From the NCBI GenBank assembly GCA_048939595.1, contig JBHLPI010000040.1:1-16746 (forward strand): DNA of 16,746 bases. The letters are read 5' to 3'. Position 1 is the stretch's first letter. Each line of letters opens with the position of its first letter. Shown here piece after piece: positions 1 through 7,294 of the stretch. The translations under genes and the position numbers were made by a program. The stretch comes from Hermodarchaeum sp048939595 (GTDB lineage: Archaea; Asgardarchaeota; Hermodarchaeia; Hermodarchaeales; Hermodarchaeaceae). Under the pieces are notes generated by a model. It worked only from the letters and a program-made list of their open reading frames with translations. It did not search any database and was not told the origin of the DNA.

Positions 1-86
1 TCAAAAAAACCACGACGCAACTAGTCCTTGATTAATCCCCACACTGACAAATGCTGAAAAAACCAAGGTGTTTTAAAAAAGTGGTA

Positions 87-111
87 AAGCCTCGTCATTT
101 AGACGAGGCTT
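87..111 (-). terminator. Hairpin terminator of the Trp-rich secreted protein gene
   Basis: A perfect 10-bp stem (AAGCCTCGTC / GACGAGGCTT) closes a 5-base ATTTA loop. On the minus strand it lies six bases past the stop codon of the gene at 118-705 and is followed within a few bases by TTTTTTAAAA (71-80). Stem plus U-rich tail fits termination of that minus-strand transcript. Confidence 0.7.
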
Positions 112-117
112 GGAGTG

Positions 118-705
118 CTAGAGTGGAATGTAATAGATGTCTGCCCAGATGGCATCACAGAAGTAATGTAGAGCGTAAGGAACTGGCCAGTAAGCGGTCA
201 TACCAACGCGGATTTTAGTATGCATTCGCCAGTGACCCGTTGTGCCTTCGACCCAAACTGATATGTCATCGTATTGAGTTTTGCTTGAATCAAAGGTCGA
301 ACCGCTTTTCGTCCATGTCTTCAAAATGGTTCCTGTGAACCATTCGACATGATGAACATCCCAGTCAGTCGAATCGTATTTTCTATCCCAATAACTATCC
401 CAGCAAAACATCTCATCGAAGTGCCAAACCACTTTTGTAAAGAGATCTGGCACCGCACCGCCATACCAGTCAGTACAAAGCCAAAAGGTAATATCGATGC
501 GATGGTAATTGGTACCAAAGAGCCAAGTGGCCGGTCGGTGGTAATCGATATCATCTGCCCATTGAATACGCCAAAGTGAGGCCCATCCTGACCACTGGCC
601 AACATGGACCTGTTCATTGTAAATTATTGCAGTTTGAGAAGACTCAGCGGATGCTAAAGGCATAACCACGAAGACAGCAGCTATTGCCAAGGCTAAAACT
701 AGCAC
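118..705 (-). CDS. Tryptophan-rich secreted protein of unknown function
   Basis: Function not recognised. From the GTG at 705 the product is 195 residues. Residues 1-20 are a hydrophobic export signal ending in Ala-Ser-Ala, so cleavage before Glu21 is likely and the mature part is about 175 residues with no further membrane segment. It is extremely rich in tryptophan (17 W, about 10%) and in Tyr, Asp and His, with three cysteines, which suggests a compact extracellular beta-rich or ligand-binding domain (inference). The start is uncertain. In-frame codons upstream of 705 have no stop until 742 and encode a basic stretch ending His-His-Lys-Arg-Val-Thr, the charged n-region the GTG form lacks. 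An AGGGGGT Shine-Dalgarno-like motif (minus strand, about 737-743) sits 7 bases before an in-frame ATC (727-729), next to ATT (724-726). The gene stands alone between its own promoter and terminator. Confidence 0.75.
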   Translation of the reverse strand: MLVLALAIAAVFVVMPLASAESSQTAIIYNEQVHVGQWSGWASLWRIQWADDIDYHRPATWLFGTNYHRIDITFWLCTDWYGGAVPDLFTKVVWHFDEMFCWDSYWDRKYDSTDWDVHHVEWFTGTILKTWTKSGSTFDSSKTQYDDISVWVEGTTGHWRMHTKIRVGMTAYWPVPYALHYFCDAIWADIYYIPL

Positions 706-797
706 TGTAACACGTTTATGATGAATGATGTGAAATACCCCCTATTCCATTTCATTGCGAGGTCTATTATCTCGCATTCCGATGATATGAGAATCAT

Positions 798-811
798 TTA
801 ATATAAATTTA
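798..811 (-). promoter_or_regulatory. TATA-like promoter for the Trp-rich secreted protein
   Basis: On the minus strand this reads TAAATTTATATTAA, a good archaeal TATA-like box. Transcription would start near 780, giving a leader of about 50-75 bases that contains the AGGGGGT motif. Confidence 0.4.
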
Positions 812-1185
812 TGGAACCGGGCGTTTCTGCGGGGCTTGGGATTCATCAGGAGCGAAAGTTGGAGTGTAAGGGCTGGGTTCGCCCCCCCCCCAAAGTGTCA
901 TAATAGCATTTTTCAGAGTTTTTTCTAAAATCCCAGCTTGTTCCGTCTAGCTGTGAAAAAGGGGGGTAAGGGGGATGATGGATTACAAAGTTCGATTTCG
1001 AGGAAGAGTATAATAGAAGAATAATTGTCACTAGCTAGAATCCGCTTGAATTGAAATGTTCTGTCTTTCTGTATTGTAAGGGGGAGAACCGCTTTATTCT
1101 CCACTAGCGGTTAGATATGAGATGAGGTAGCGATGTAGATGTATGTAGTTAGCTACCTATGGAGTTCGCACACAGAAATTTTGAG
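812..1185. other. Intergenic stretch with homopolymer tracts and alternative hairpins
   Basis: No convincing gene. It holds a run of ten C (882-891) and G-tracts at 961-966 and 971-974. Two mutually exclusive stems share bases: GGAGAA/TTCTCC (1083-1088 with 1097-1102) and AACCGCT/AGCGGTT (1087-1093 with 1106-1112). A further 7-bp stem AGGTAGC/GCTACCT joins 1125-1131 to 1152-1158. The hairpins could belong to a small RNA or to a riboregulator, but no promoter or partner gene supports either. Confidence 0.4.
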
Positions 1186-1606
1186 CTAGCCTTCTGCCCC
1201 AACAATCATTCGTGCTATGATCCAGACTATTAACGAGATAGCAGAATTGGCGATGAAAAAAGCGAGAGAATGACGTGCCAAGACATCCAACCAACCATTC
1301 CCATCATCCAGAGAATCGTCACCACGCAAGCGAGGATGACACTCATCAAGAGAGTTTCGAGCAGTTTACGTTTTGCTCGATAGCGTCTACTCAATCCCTG
1401 TTTCCCTCCCGAAGTTTCTGAATGGCCTCGGCGAAGCTGCTGTTCCGTGATTCCGGTAGTTCGACCACGCCTTCGACTTTTATGTGGAACTAGCAAAACG
1501 CAGCAACTTCGTGAACCGAGTCAACGTGCCCTGCACTCAGAGCCAGATTACAGGTTGGCACACGAATCAAGCGAAGGCAGGGAAGTATATGCTGAAGTTT
1601 TAGCGT
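1186..1606 (-). pseudogene. Decayed gene for a small two-TM membrane protein
   Basis: Protein-like pieces follow one another on the minus strand but change frame. Piece 1 (1606 to 1393) is open except for an in-frame TAG at 1490-1492 and ends at TGA 1391-1393; it includes FAEAIQKLREGNRD. Piece 2 (about 1390 to 1262) continues in another frame with a basic stretch and a hydrophobic helix (SVILACVVTILWMMGMVGW). It meets a T6 run (A6 at 1256-1261 on the plus strand); adding one T there restores the frame to piece 3, a second helix (FFIANSAISLIVWIIARMIV) ending at TAG 1186-1188. An AGGAGGT motif (1608-1614) precedes piece 1. Read together: a helical N-terminal part and two C-terminal membrane helices, broken by one stop and two frameshifts. 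True decay is likeliest; assembly errors at homopolymers are the alternative. The N-terminal half is the least certain. Confidence 0.45.
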
Positions 1607-1937
1607 GACCTCCTGATTTTCAAAAAATCTATACACGCGAGTTCTAGCCCCACAGGCTAGAATCCGTGAAGGTTCGTGCGATTAAAAAAGGCAAAAGGTG
1701 GGGGTAAGGCATTGAACCGATGTTCTATATCCGTACCCCGTTGAAGCACCAGAGAAACGGAGATGGGTATCAACCGAAGATGCTAGCGCCTCATAGCTAG
1801 AATCAATACCACCATAAAATAAAGTTACTTATTGAACTTACCGTCTACTTGTTCTTTTTTGGTTGAACCCAACTAAGATAGAGAATATTTAAGGTTGAAA
1901 TTTATAGGAGTATCTTATTGGTAGAGGGTGCCCTGTT
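1607..1937. other. Intergenic stretch with GCTAGAATC repeats
   Basis: No gene seen. It holds two of three copies of a short motif (G)GCTAGAATC: 1655-1666 and 1795-1804; the third is at 1034-1044. The first forms a hairpin with TTCTAGCC upstream (TTCTAGCC-CCACA-GGCTAGAA, 1642-1662). The second can pair CTAGC/GCTAG across 8 bases. The right end carries the promoter of the propeller gene. Confidence 0.4.
1898..1906 (+). promoter_or_regulatory. TATA-like box for the propeller gene
   Basis: AAATTTATA is centred about 36 bases before the GTG at 1938, placing transcription start near 1928 and leaving a leader of about 10 bases. A GAGGGTG motif (1924-1930), 7 bases before the start, could be the ribosome-binding site. 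Confidence 0.35.
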
Positions 1938-3341
1938 GTGGTGCGATTTCAAAAATCTCAACTCTATGTTCTTTGGTTAATCCTCATTTTAGCCCTCTTC
2001 TTTGCAAATTGGGTTGGACTTCGAGATCGATACCTCACAAATGTATATCCAACAAATAATGTTAGCCAGGTTGCGGTGGGAGAACTCGATATTTTGAAAC
2101 CAGGCTTAGAAATGGCCTATATTACCCCAGAAACTGTGAATGTGATTGGGGGACTTACATCAATTTCATGGCAAAATACTTCTTATCGGAATTTGAATTG
2201 GGAGACAAATCCACTTATCGCCTTAACTGTAGGGGATTATGATAGCACTCGGAAGGGTGATGAAATGGCAGTTCTGTGTCAGAATGGTACCCTATTCATG
2301 GTGTACCGTGGAGTCACCCGATGGGAAATATCGAGGATTGGAAGCTTACCTTATGAACCTCCAGTCTGGACGACCAATATGATGTTTTCTGGGCAGCTCA
2401 TCTCAACCACGGATGGACACGAAATCGCCATTGTAGGGCAGTACTTTAATTGGTCAACGAGCAGCACAACAGGGCGAATTTATGTAGCCAGCCGATTAGC
2501 AAATTTAACTTGGCATATAAACCAAGTTCACATAGAATCGACACCCTTGATATGTGGGGCGGCCGGAGATGTGGATAGGTCTCATGTTGGTGAAGAATTA
2601 CTTGCGGGAGGAGTAGATACTGGTGTTTTCTTTCTAAGCTATAATAACGGATCTTGGGATGAGGAGCGGCTTATCCAATGGGTTGATCCAATCCGTTCAA
2701 TCGCGGTTGGAGATTTTATGATTCATCCTTCGGGGAATGAAATCGCCTTAATAAGAGATCAGGATATCTTCGTGTATCGCGAGCTAAATGATGTCTGGAC
2801 ACCCAGTACAATCTGGTCCGCAGAGATTACGCAAACGGGCATGGATTCAGTTTTCATTGGAGATATTGACCCCTTTAGTCCAGGACAAGAAATTCTGGCT
2901 ATGGGCACCACTAGTGAAACAGGTGAATCGGTTCTGGTTGTCTTGAAATATGGCTTACTATGGCTTCCGAGTTTTCTCTGGAATCTTGGGACACATCCTG
3001 CTAGCGTTGCCGTCTCGAATTTTGATTTTAATCGGATTGGCGCAGAAGTTGTTGTAGCGTACATTTCTCATACTGTGGTGCTCTCTGTACCAAGTATAAC
3101 TGACCGAACGTTTCGTGCTAGTCAGACTGTGTTACTTCCAGCTTTATTGTTCCTTCCAGGTTCTTTGATCCTCTTTGCGCTAGCCGATTATGTTGGTCGT
3201 GTCGGGGAAGCCCGTCGACGAAGACGAGCATTGGAGATGATTGCGAAAGGGTATGTGAAATGCCCCATCTGTAAACGCTTCATACCGAAGGACAAAGCTG
3301 ACGCTCACAAGCGATATCATCGAACGGAGCAGTTTCGGTAG
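1938..3341 (+). CDS. Membrane-spanning seven-bladed beta-propeller with cytoplasmic C2H2 zinc finger
   Basis: 467 residues, GTG start (a second GTG follows directly). Residues 9-28 form an N-terminal signal anchor. Residues ~40-390 contain seven FG-GAP/VCBS-like repeats of the form VGDxDxxxxGxEI (for example AVGELDILKPGLEM, TVGDYDSTRKGDEM, AAGDVDRSHVGEEL, FIGDIDPFSPGQEI, AVSNFDFNRIGAEV), which predicts one seven-bladed propeller. A second helix (about 397-419) is followed by a basic stop-transfer run (RVGEARRRRR). The tail ends in a zinc-finger motif, C442-P-I-C445-x11-H457-x3-H461. By positive-inside logic the propeller is outside the cell and the zinc finger inside. This shape suggests a sensor or adaptor, but no partner is visible and the function is unknown. 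The stop lies only 6 bases from the end of the convergent NMO gene, so the two transcripts probably overlap. Confidence 0.85.
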   Translation: MVRFQKSQLYVLWLILILALFFANWVGLRDRYLTNVYPTNNVSQVAVGELDILKPGLEMAYITPETVNVIGGLTSISWQNTSYRNLNWETNPLIALTVGDYDSTRKGDEMAVLCQNGTLFMVYRGVTRWEISRIGSLPYEPPVWTTNMMFSGQLISTTDGHEIAIVGQYFNWSTSSTTGRIYVASRLANLTWHINQVHIESTPLICGAAGDVDRSHVGEELLAGGVDTGVFFLSYNNGSWDEERLIQWVDPIRSIAVGDFMIHPSGNEIALIRDQDIFVYRELNDVWTPSTIWSAEITQTGMDSVFIGDIDPFSPGQEILAMGTTSETGESVLVVLKYGLLWLPSFLWNLGTHPASVAVSNFDFNRIGAEVVVAYISHTVVLSVPSITDRTFRASQTVLLPALLFLPGSLILFALADYVGRVGEARRRRRALEMIAKGYVKCPICKRFIPKDKADAHKRYHRTEQFR

Positions 3342-3347
3342 AATCTG

Positions 3348-4439
3348 TTAGTCTTTGAGAACTTGGCTAGGAAGCTCTTGAAGGATTTGAATTGCTTCGC
3401 TAATGATATTATCGATGAGCGAAGCAACTGTTGGTAGGTCACTAATCCGTCCTGTGATTTCACCACCAAACATCAGTGCTAAATCTGATTTTCGATCTAA
3501 TAAATCTATGAAACCGTCTTGTTCTAATTTGAGAATCGCTTTATTCGATTCAACAGGATCACCTAAATAGAAACGTGGAACATCACCCAAGGTTTGTTCC
3601 ACAAGCATTTCTGCTCGTTGATTACGCAGAAATCGCATTGGTCCGAATAACCCTCGCCCCACCAAGGTTTGTCGTTCCTCATGTGAAATAATCGCTTTCT
3701 TCCAGATGTCTTCAAAGTCTGCTTCTTGAGTGGCTATGAAGCGAGTACCCATTTGGACACCGACCGCACCTAGACAAAGGGCTGCAGCGAGTGAGGCTCC
3801 GTCACTAAAACCCCCGGCGCCTACAACCGGTGTGTTGACTGCTCGGGTCACAGCGGGTATAAGAACCATTGAGTGGACAGGATCCCAAGATACATGAGCA
3901 CCTCCTTCATGACCCGATGCCACGATCACATCCGCTCCTGAACGTTCAGCTTTCTTGGCATGATACACGGAGGGAACCACATGAATCCATATCAGCCCAT
4001 GTTTTTTGACTTCACCCCAAGGAGCGGGATTCCCTGCGGATGTCACGAGTACACGGAGTTGTCGTTCGATATCAGAGTCTGCTTTACGAGCTTCAATGAC
4101 CTGTTCCACAAACATTTTCGAGGCTAGTACAAACTCTGCGGCTACCGGGACATTTACCCCGAAAATCCCTCGAGTCGTTTTGGTTCCCTTTGCCACGGCT
4201 TCCATTGATTTCTGTAAAAGAACCATGGGTGGATCATCACCAAACAAGCGTTTAGCATCGACCGGAGCTGCTTCTGGTAAGAGGGTAGCCGCCATACCAA
4301 TACTGCTTATCATCCCGAGAGCCCCAGCATTCGCTACCGCGATTGCAAGATCTTCCGTTTTATACGGACCCATGCCTCCTTGCAGAATCGGAATTGAAAT
4401 GCCTAGTAAATCACAGAGTTCGGTCTGAAGGGACGACAT
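3348..4439 (-). CDS. Nitronate monooxygenase-family flavoprotein (FabK/2-nitropropane dioxygenase-like)
   Basis: 363 residues, TIM-barrel FMN enzyme of the NMO/FabK family. Family members oxidise nitronates with O2, or reduce enoyl-ACP in FabK; here the substrate is not known. Visible signatures: N-terminal P-I-L-Q20-G-G-M, FGVNVP (Asn95, FMN contact region), the SGHEGGAH loop (residues 175-182, with candidate catalytic His177), GAGGFSDG (207-214, phosphate binding) and VQMGTRFIATQEA (228-240). The length is normal for the family. The ATG at 4439 has no strong Shine-Dalgarno. The RidA gene ends 63 bases upstream on the same strand, so the two may be co-transcribed; imine/enamine disposal beside a nitro-oxidising enzyme is biochemically sensible (inference). 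NMO fits better than FabK because no fatty-acid synthesis genes lie nearby. Confidence 0.85.
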   Translation of the reverse strand: MSSLQTELCDLLGISIPILQGGMGPYKTEDLAIAVANAGALGMISSIGMAATLLPEAAPVDAKRLFGDDPPMVLLQKSMEAVAKGTKTTRGIFGVNVPVAAEFVLASKMFVEQVIEARKADSDIERQLRVLVTSAGNPAPWGEVKKHGLIWIHVVPSVYHAKKAERSGADVIVASGHEGGAHVSWDPVHSMVLIPAVTRAVNTPVVGAGGFSDGASLAAALCLGAVGVQMGTRFIATQEADFEDIWKKAIISHEERQTLVGRGLFGPMRFLRNQRAEMLVEQTLGDVPRFYLGDPVESNKAILKLEQDGFIDLLDRKSDLALMFGGEITGRISDLPTVASLIDNIISEAIQILQELPSQVLKD

Positions 4440-4502
4440 GGTATAGCATGCCGTCTCGTGGTGATTTAAGTCTAGACCTTAGAGAACATTCAGAGCCGCC
4501 AC

Positions 4503-4898
4503 TTATTTCTGCGGAACATAGGCAATGACATCAATTTCAATTGCCATACCCTTGGGTAATGCAGCTACGCCAATTGTGGTTCGAGCTGGTGGATCAAGGT
4601 CGAAGTAATTACCGTACACTTCGTTCACTTCACCAAAATCCGCCATGTTTGTAAGGTAAATCGTTGAACGGACGACATCAAGAAGACGTCCCCCAGCTTC
4701 GGCCAGAATGGCTTTGATATTTTCCATACACTGCCGAGTTTGACCTGCAATATCTTCGGTGACAAACTCACCAGTTTCTGGATTCACGGGGACTTGCCCA
4801 GCAACGAACAAGAAATCGCCAGCCCGAATAGCCTGACTATAAGGCCCCACTGGACTCGGGGCTTTTTTAGTAAAAACACGTGATTTCTTCGAAGGCAT
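4503..4898 (-). CDS. ridA: RidA/YjgF/YER057c-family 2-iminobutanoate/enamine deaminase
   Basis: 131 residues from the ATG at 4898. That start is chosen because GGAG lies 8 bases before it and family homology begins here; an open upstream extension to 4943 lacks such support. RidA proteins hydrolyse reactive imines/enamines released by PLP enzymes, as cytoplasmic trimers. Signatures: SPVGPYSQAI (15-24), FVAGQVPVNPETGE (31-44), the catalytic arginine Arg106 in PPARTTIGVAALP (matching E. coli Arg105) and Glu121 in IEIDVIAYVP (matching Glu120). The key residues are intact, so this is probably an active Rid-group enzyme. It is the promoter-proximal gene of a possible ridA-NMO operon and is divergent from the ferredoxin gene. 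Confidence 0.93.
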   Translation of the reverse strand: MPSKKSRVFTKKAPSPVGPYSQAIRAGDFLFVAGQVPVNPETGEFVTEDIAGQTRQCMENIKAILAEAGGRLLDVVRSTIYLTNMADFGEVNEVYGNYFDLDPPARTTIGVAALPKGMAIEIDVIAYVPQK

Positions 4899-5092
4899 CT
4901 CATCAGCTCCAAAAGAGGAATCGTACCTGCAGAAACGAATCAATGCCTAAGCTTATTATGCTTGCGATATAGGCGTCGCCTCGATTTGGAAAACTTTGAC
5001 TGAGTGTAACAGTTAAAAAACACATACCAACCTGTGGAACCAGTCTCTTCCCAACCAACCGAGAAGAAACCCGTATAGGATGGAAAAATGCC

Positions 5093-5269
5093 ATGCCACC
5101 AAAAGTCGACGAAGCAAAATGCACTGGATGTGGCACGTGTGTCGATGTGTGCCCCAGCGAATGCTTCACCCTCGAAAATAACAAATCAAAGGTCACCGAC
5201 CCCGACGCCTGTGTTGAATGCGAAGCTTGTGTCGAAAACTGCCCTGAAGAAGCGATTGTCCTTGAGTAG
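5093..5269 (+). CDS. 2[4Fe-4S] ferredoxin
   Basis: 58 residues, MPPKVDEAKC... to ...AIVLE. Two classical cluster motifs are complete: C10-x2-C13-x2-C16-x3-C20-P and C40-x2-C43-x2-C46-x3-C50-P, each Cys quartet ligating one [4Fe-4S] cluster. It is an acidic, soluble low-potential electron carrier of clostridial/archaeal type, with no fused domains. The ATG at 5093 follows an AGGATGG Shine-Dalgarno (5077-5083) by 9 bases. A longer open frame overlaps it in another register but has no family features. The gene is divergent from ridA across about 190 bases. It could supply electrons to any oxidoreductase in the cell; a link to the NMO is not implied. Confidence 0.93.
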   Translation: MPPKVDEAKCTGCGTCVDVCPSECFTLENNKSKVTDPDACVECEACVENCPEEAIVLE

Positions 5270-5283
5270 CCAATTAATTGGCT
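5268..5283. repeat. Perfect 16-bp palindrome over the ferredoxin stop codon
   Basis: AGCCAATTAATTGGCT is a perfect, loopless palindrome that begins inside the TAG stop codon. It is followed 14 bases later by a short T-run (5297-5300). It may act as a weak terminator or as a dimeric protein-binding site. Confidence 0.4.
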
Positions 5284-5826
5284 GTGGCTTGGACAGTTTT
5301 GCAGGGGTTACTGGATAGCAGGTTCATCGCTTTTATTTTTGAGGGGCACAATATGCAATTGATGCAAAATTCGTCTGTTACCATGTTTTGATATGATAAT
5401 TGAAAGTAGTGTGGCAGCGATTTGTGATCTTGAATTAGGTTGAAAACTTGTCTAAGGACGTGATGATAGAATTCTAAGCCTAACTAGACGTTGGTGAATA
5501 GGCTTGCCTTTTCATCTATGGTATGATTAGACAGGGCTATTGAAATGGTCTAGAATGGGAAATCATCGCCAGGTTGTGGTGGTGGATGATAAAACATGGA
5601 GGTTTCACATCGGAGGGTTTGTATAGATTCGGACAGCGGTTGATAAAAGACGGAAAATAATAGCAAGAAATGACGGTATTTTGGAAAAAAGGTCTTTATA
5701 GTGCCCTGATTTACCGAATGAGCGCAATTAGAGGAAAATACTGCATATCAGATGCCTATAAGCGCCCAGTTCATCCCTAAAGAGAAACCAAATCAAAAAA
5801 AATGTAAAGCTGTTGAATCTCCAGAG
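5284..5826. other. Long AT-rich intergenic region
   Basis: No gene supported. The only near-protein stretch is a 23-codon ORF (about 5555-5626, including RQVVVVDDKTWRF), too short to call. A TCTTTATAG box (5693-5701) preceded by AAAAAAGG could be a distal promoter for the regulator downstream, with a leader of about 150 bases. Confidence 0.35.
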
Positions 5827-5827
5827 C

Positions 5828-5838
5828 AAAAATATCTT
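5828..5838 (+). promoter_or_regulatory. Possible proximal TATA box of the first Lrp-like regulator
   Basis: AAAAATATCTT is centred about 44 bases before the ATG at 5877. It competes with TCTTTATAG at 5693-5701 as the promoter; sequence alone does not decide. Confidence 0.25.
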
Positions 5839-5876
5839 GAATTCAGAGGAAAGATAAGGTTTTTTGGTAGTTGTTA

Positions 5877-7292
5877 ATGGGTGTTATCACTATGACGGGA
5901 GTGATTGACCATCCACTTGTTAAAATTGCGGATCGAATAGTAGCGCAAGCACTCCCGAAAAAAGAACGCAAAGAACTGAAACGTCGATTATATGACATCA
6001 TTCTTTATATTAAACGCGTTGAAACTCAGAGTCTAACCGCCGAGGAAAGGGAACTTATTACACAAGGAAAATACGGTCAGCGTGGACTCGCTGCATCAAG
6101 CGAGATAGCCGCAGGTTTTCGAGACCGGATTCGTATCATTGACGAATATAAAATTCAATCAGCCCCTCGCATTTATGAGTTGTTGGAATACGGATTCGAA
6201 ATCACGTCTCCGCGGACTCTTAGATCAAATGAGGTTGTAATTCTGAAAGAACTTGCAAAAGCCCCAATGACCAACGTAACTCAACTTAGTCGACGATTGA
6301 ATAGATCCCGCAATTACGTTTCCAAAGTCCTCGGAGAGTTGGAAGAACACTTTGCTTTGTCCCGATCGTATATCGCCAATCGAATCAAATTAAAATTGAC
6401 CCCATTTAGCTTCTTTTTTCGAACCAAATCTTACACTCATTCAAAATCCCTCGAGTCCATAATCCGGCAATCACCTCCCTTCTTTTTGACCTCCCTTGTT
6501 TTTGATGTGACCTTTCGAAATGGTTTCCTTGCCTTTGCCATTCCTTCTCAACAAAGAGCCTTTAGGTTGTTTGAACGTCGAACAAGACAATTGGCCAAGG
6601 ATTACTGCGTCAAATCGCAGGTGCATCAAAGCGGAGAGAGATTCTGGAATATCCGTTTTGACTATTACGATTCAATCCAAGGTCGCTGGCTAATTCCACC
6701 TGAATTGGAGAATCTTTCCAAGTTCCAGTCTTTTATTCAAAAACATGAAATGCCTTTAATGTACACAACATATCTAGAATCAGGAGCTCCTGTGGATTTT
6801 GATCGTATTGACTACCTCATCACAAAGGCCAGATTCAATTCTAATAATACTCTTGCAGATATTCAGGAGTTCCTAAAACACTACAATTATCACCTGTCAT
6901 ATAGTGCCCTTTCATCAAGATTCAAGCGTTTGATAAAAGAAAGAATTATCGTTCCTCATCTCTATTTTAGTGGGGCGGGAATTGAAGAGTTCATAGGACT
7001 CAGCATTAATTGCACTTCACAAGTTCAACGACAACTCCAATTTTTAGCCTGCTTTTTTCCTCTCAGTTTCACATTCCTCACAAAGCAAGGAATTGTCGTC
7101 TTTATTAAGCGTCCCTCAGGATGGGGTGACTTTCTTATGAAATTCATCCAAGAGCTCCCTTCTGTCTTCGACATCGATGACCTTATGATCATTTACCAAG
7201 AACGGAATTATGGTAATCGTCTTCAAGAAGAGGTTTATCAACGGTGGAACGAAAAACGACAGTTCTGGGAATTCAGTGACAACGAAATCTAA
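5877..7292 (+). CDS. Transcription regulator with two Lrp/AsnC-like halves (paralogue 1)
   Basis: 471 residues from the ATG at 5877; TTG 5871 and ATG 5892 are alternatives, none with a clear Shine-Dalgarno. Residues 1-110 are a charged helical region. Residues ~117-157 form a winged helix-turn-helix (ILKELAKAP, then VTQLSRRLNRSRNYVSKVLG). A beta/alpha region follows (~175-260, LVFDVTFRNGFLAFAIP) resembling the Lrp ligand-binding RAM fold. After a linker the pattern repeats: a second HTH-like segment (~300-345, LSYSALSSRFKRLIKERIIV) and a second RAM-like segment (~350-440, FIGLSINC then QGIVVFIKRPSGWGDFL). The whole looks like two fused Lrp/AsnC units, probably a cytoplasmic DNA-binding protein with an unknown effector. 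It aligns along its length with the protein at 7973-9373, so the pair arose by duplication. The Lrp assignment rests on pattern, not on a search. Confidence 0.7.
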   Translation: MGVITMTGVIDHPLVKIADRIVAQALPKKERKELKRRLYDIILYIKRVETQSLTAEERELITQGKYGQRGLAASSEIAAGFRDRIRIIDEYKIQSAPRIYELLEYGFEITSPRTLRSNEVVILKELAKAPMTNVTQLSRRLNRSRNYVSKVLGELEEHFALSRSYIANRIKLKLTPFSFFFRTKSYTHSKSLESIIRQSPPFFLTSLVFDVTFRNGFLAFAIPSQQRAFRLFERRTRQLAKDYCVKSQVHQSGERFWNIRFDYYDSIQGRWLIPPELENLSKFQSFIQKHEMPLMYTTYLESGAPVDFDRIDYLITKARFNSNNTLADIQEFLKHYNYHLSYSALSSRFKRLIKERIIVPHLYFSGAGIEEFIGLSINCTSQVQRQLQFLACFFPLSFTFLTKQGIVVFIKRPSGWGDFLMKFIQELPSVFDIDDLMIIYQERNYGNRLQEEVYQRWNEKRQFWEFSDNEI

Positions 7293-7294
7293 GG

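Noticed and set aside
882..974. C10 and G-tracts as a G-quadruplex element
   Set aside because: The tracts lie on opposite strands and are too far apart for a standard four-tract motif; they may be simple homopolymer noise.
1490..1492. In-frame TAG as a pyrrolysine codon
   Set aside because: The same gene carries two frameshifts, so decay or sequence error explains the TAG; no pyrrolysine genes are in the window.
1381..1608. Plus-strand frame opposite the decayed gene (includes LAHESSEGREVYAEVLA)
   Set aside because: No start codon with a ribosome-binding site, and the minus-strand reading has coherent helices and an AGGAGGT motif. Some doubt remains for 1500-1606.
1655..1670. GGCTAGAATCC as a tRNA T-arm
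   Set aside because: No acceptor, D-arm or anticodon arm can be built around it and no CCA-proximal pairing exists.
5460..5500. GTGATGA resembling box C of an archaeal C/D RNA
   Set aside because: No CTGA box D or D' at suitable distance and no closing stem.
5555..5626. Short ORF with RQVVVVDD, recalling the start of a receiver domain
   Set aside because: Only 23 codons and no continuation in any frame; chance similarity is enough.
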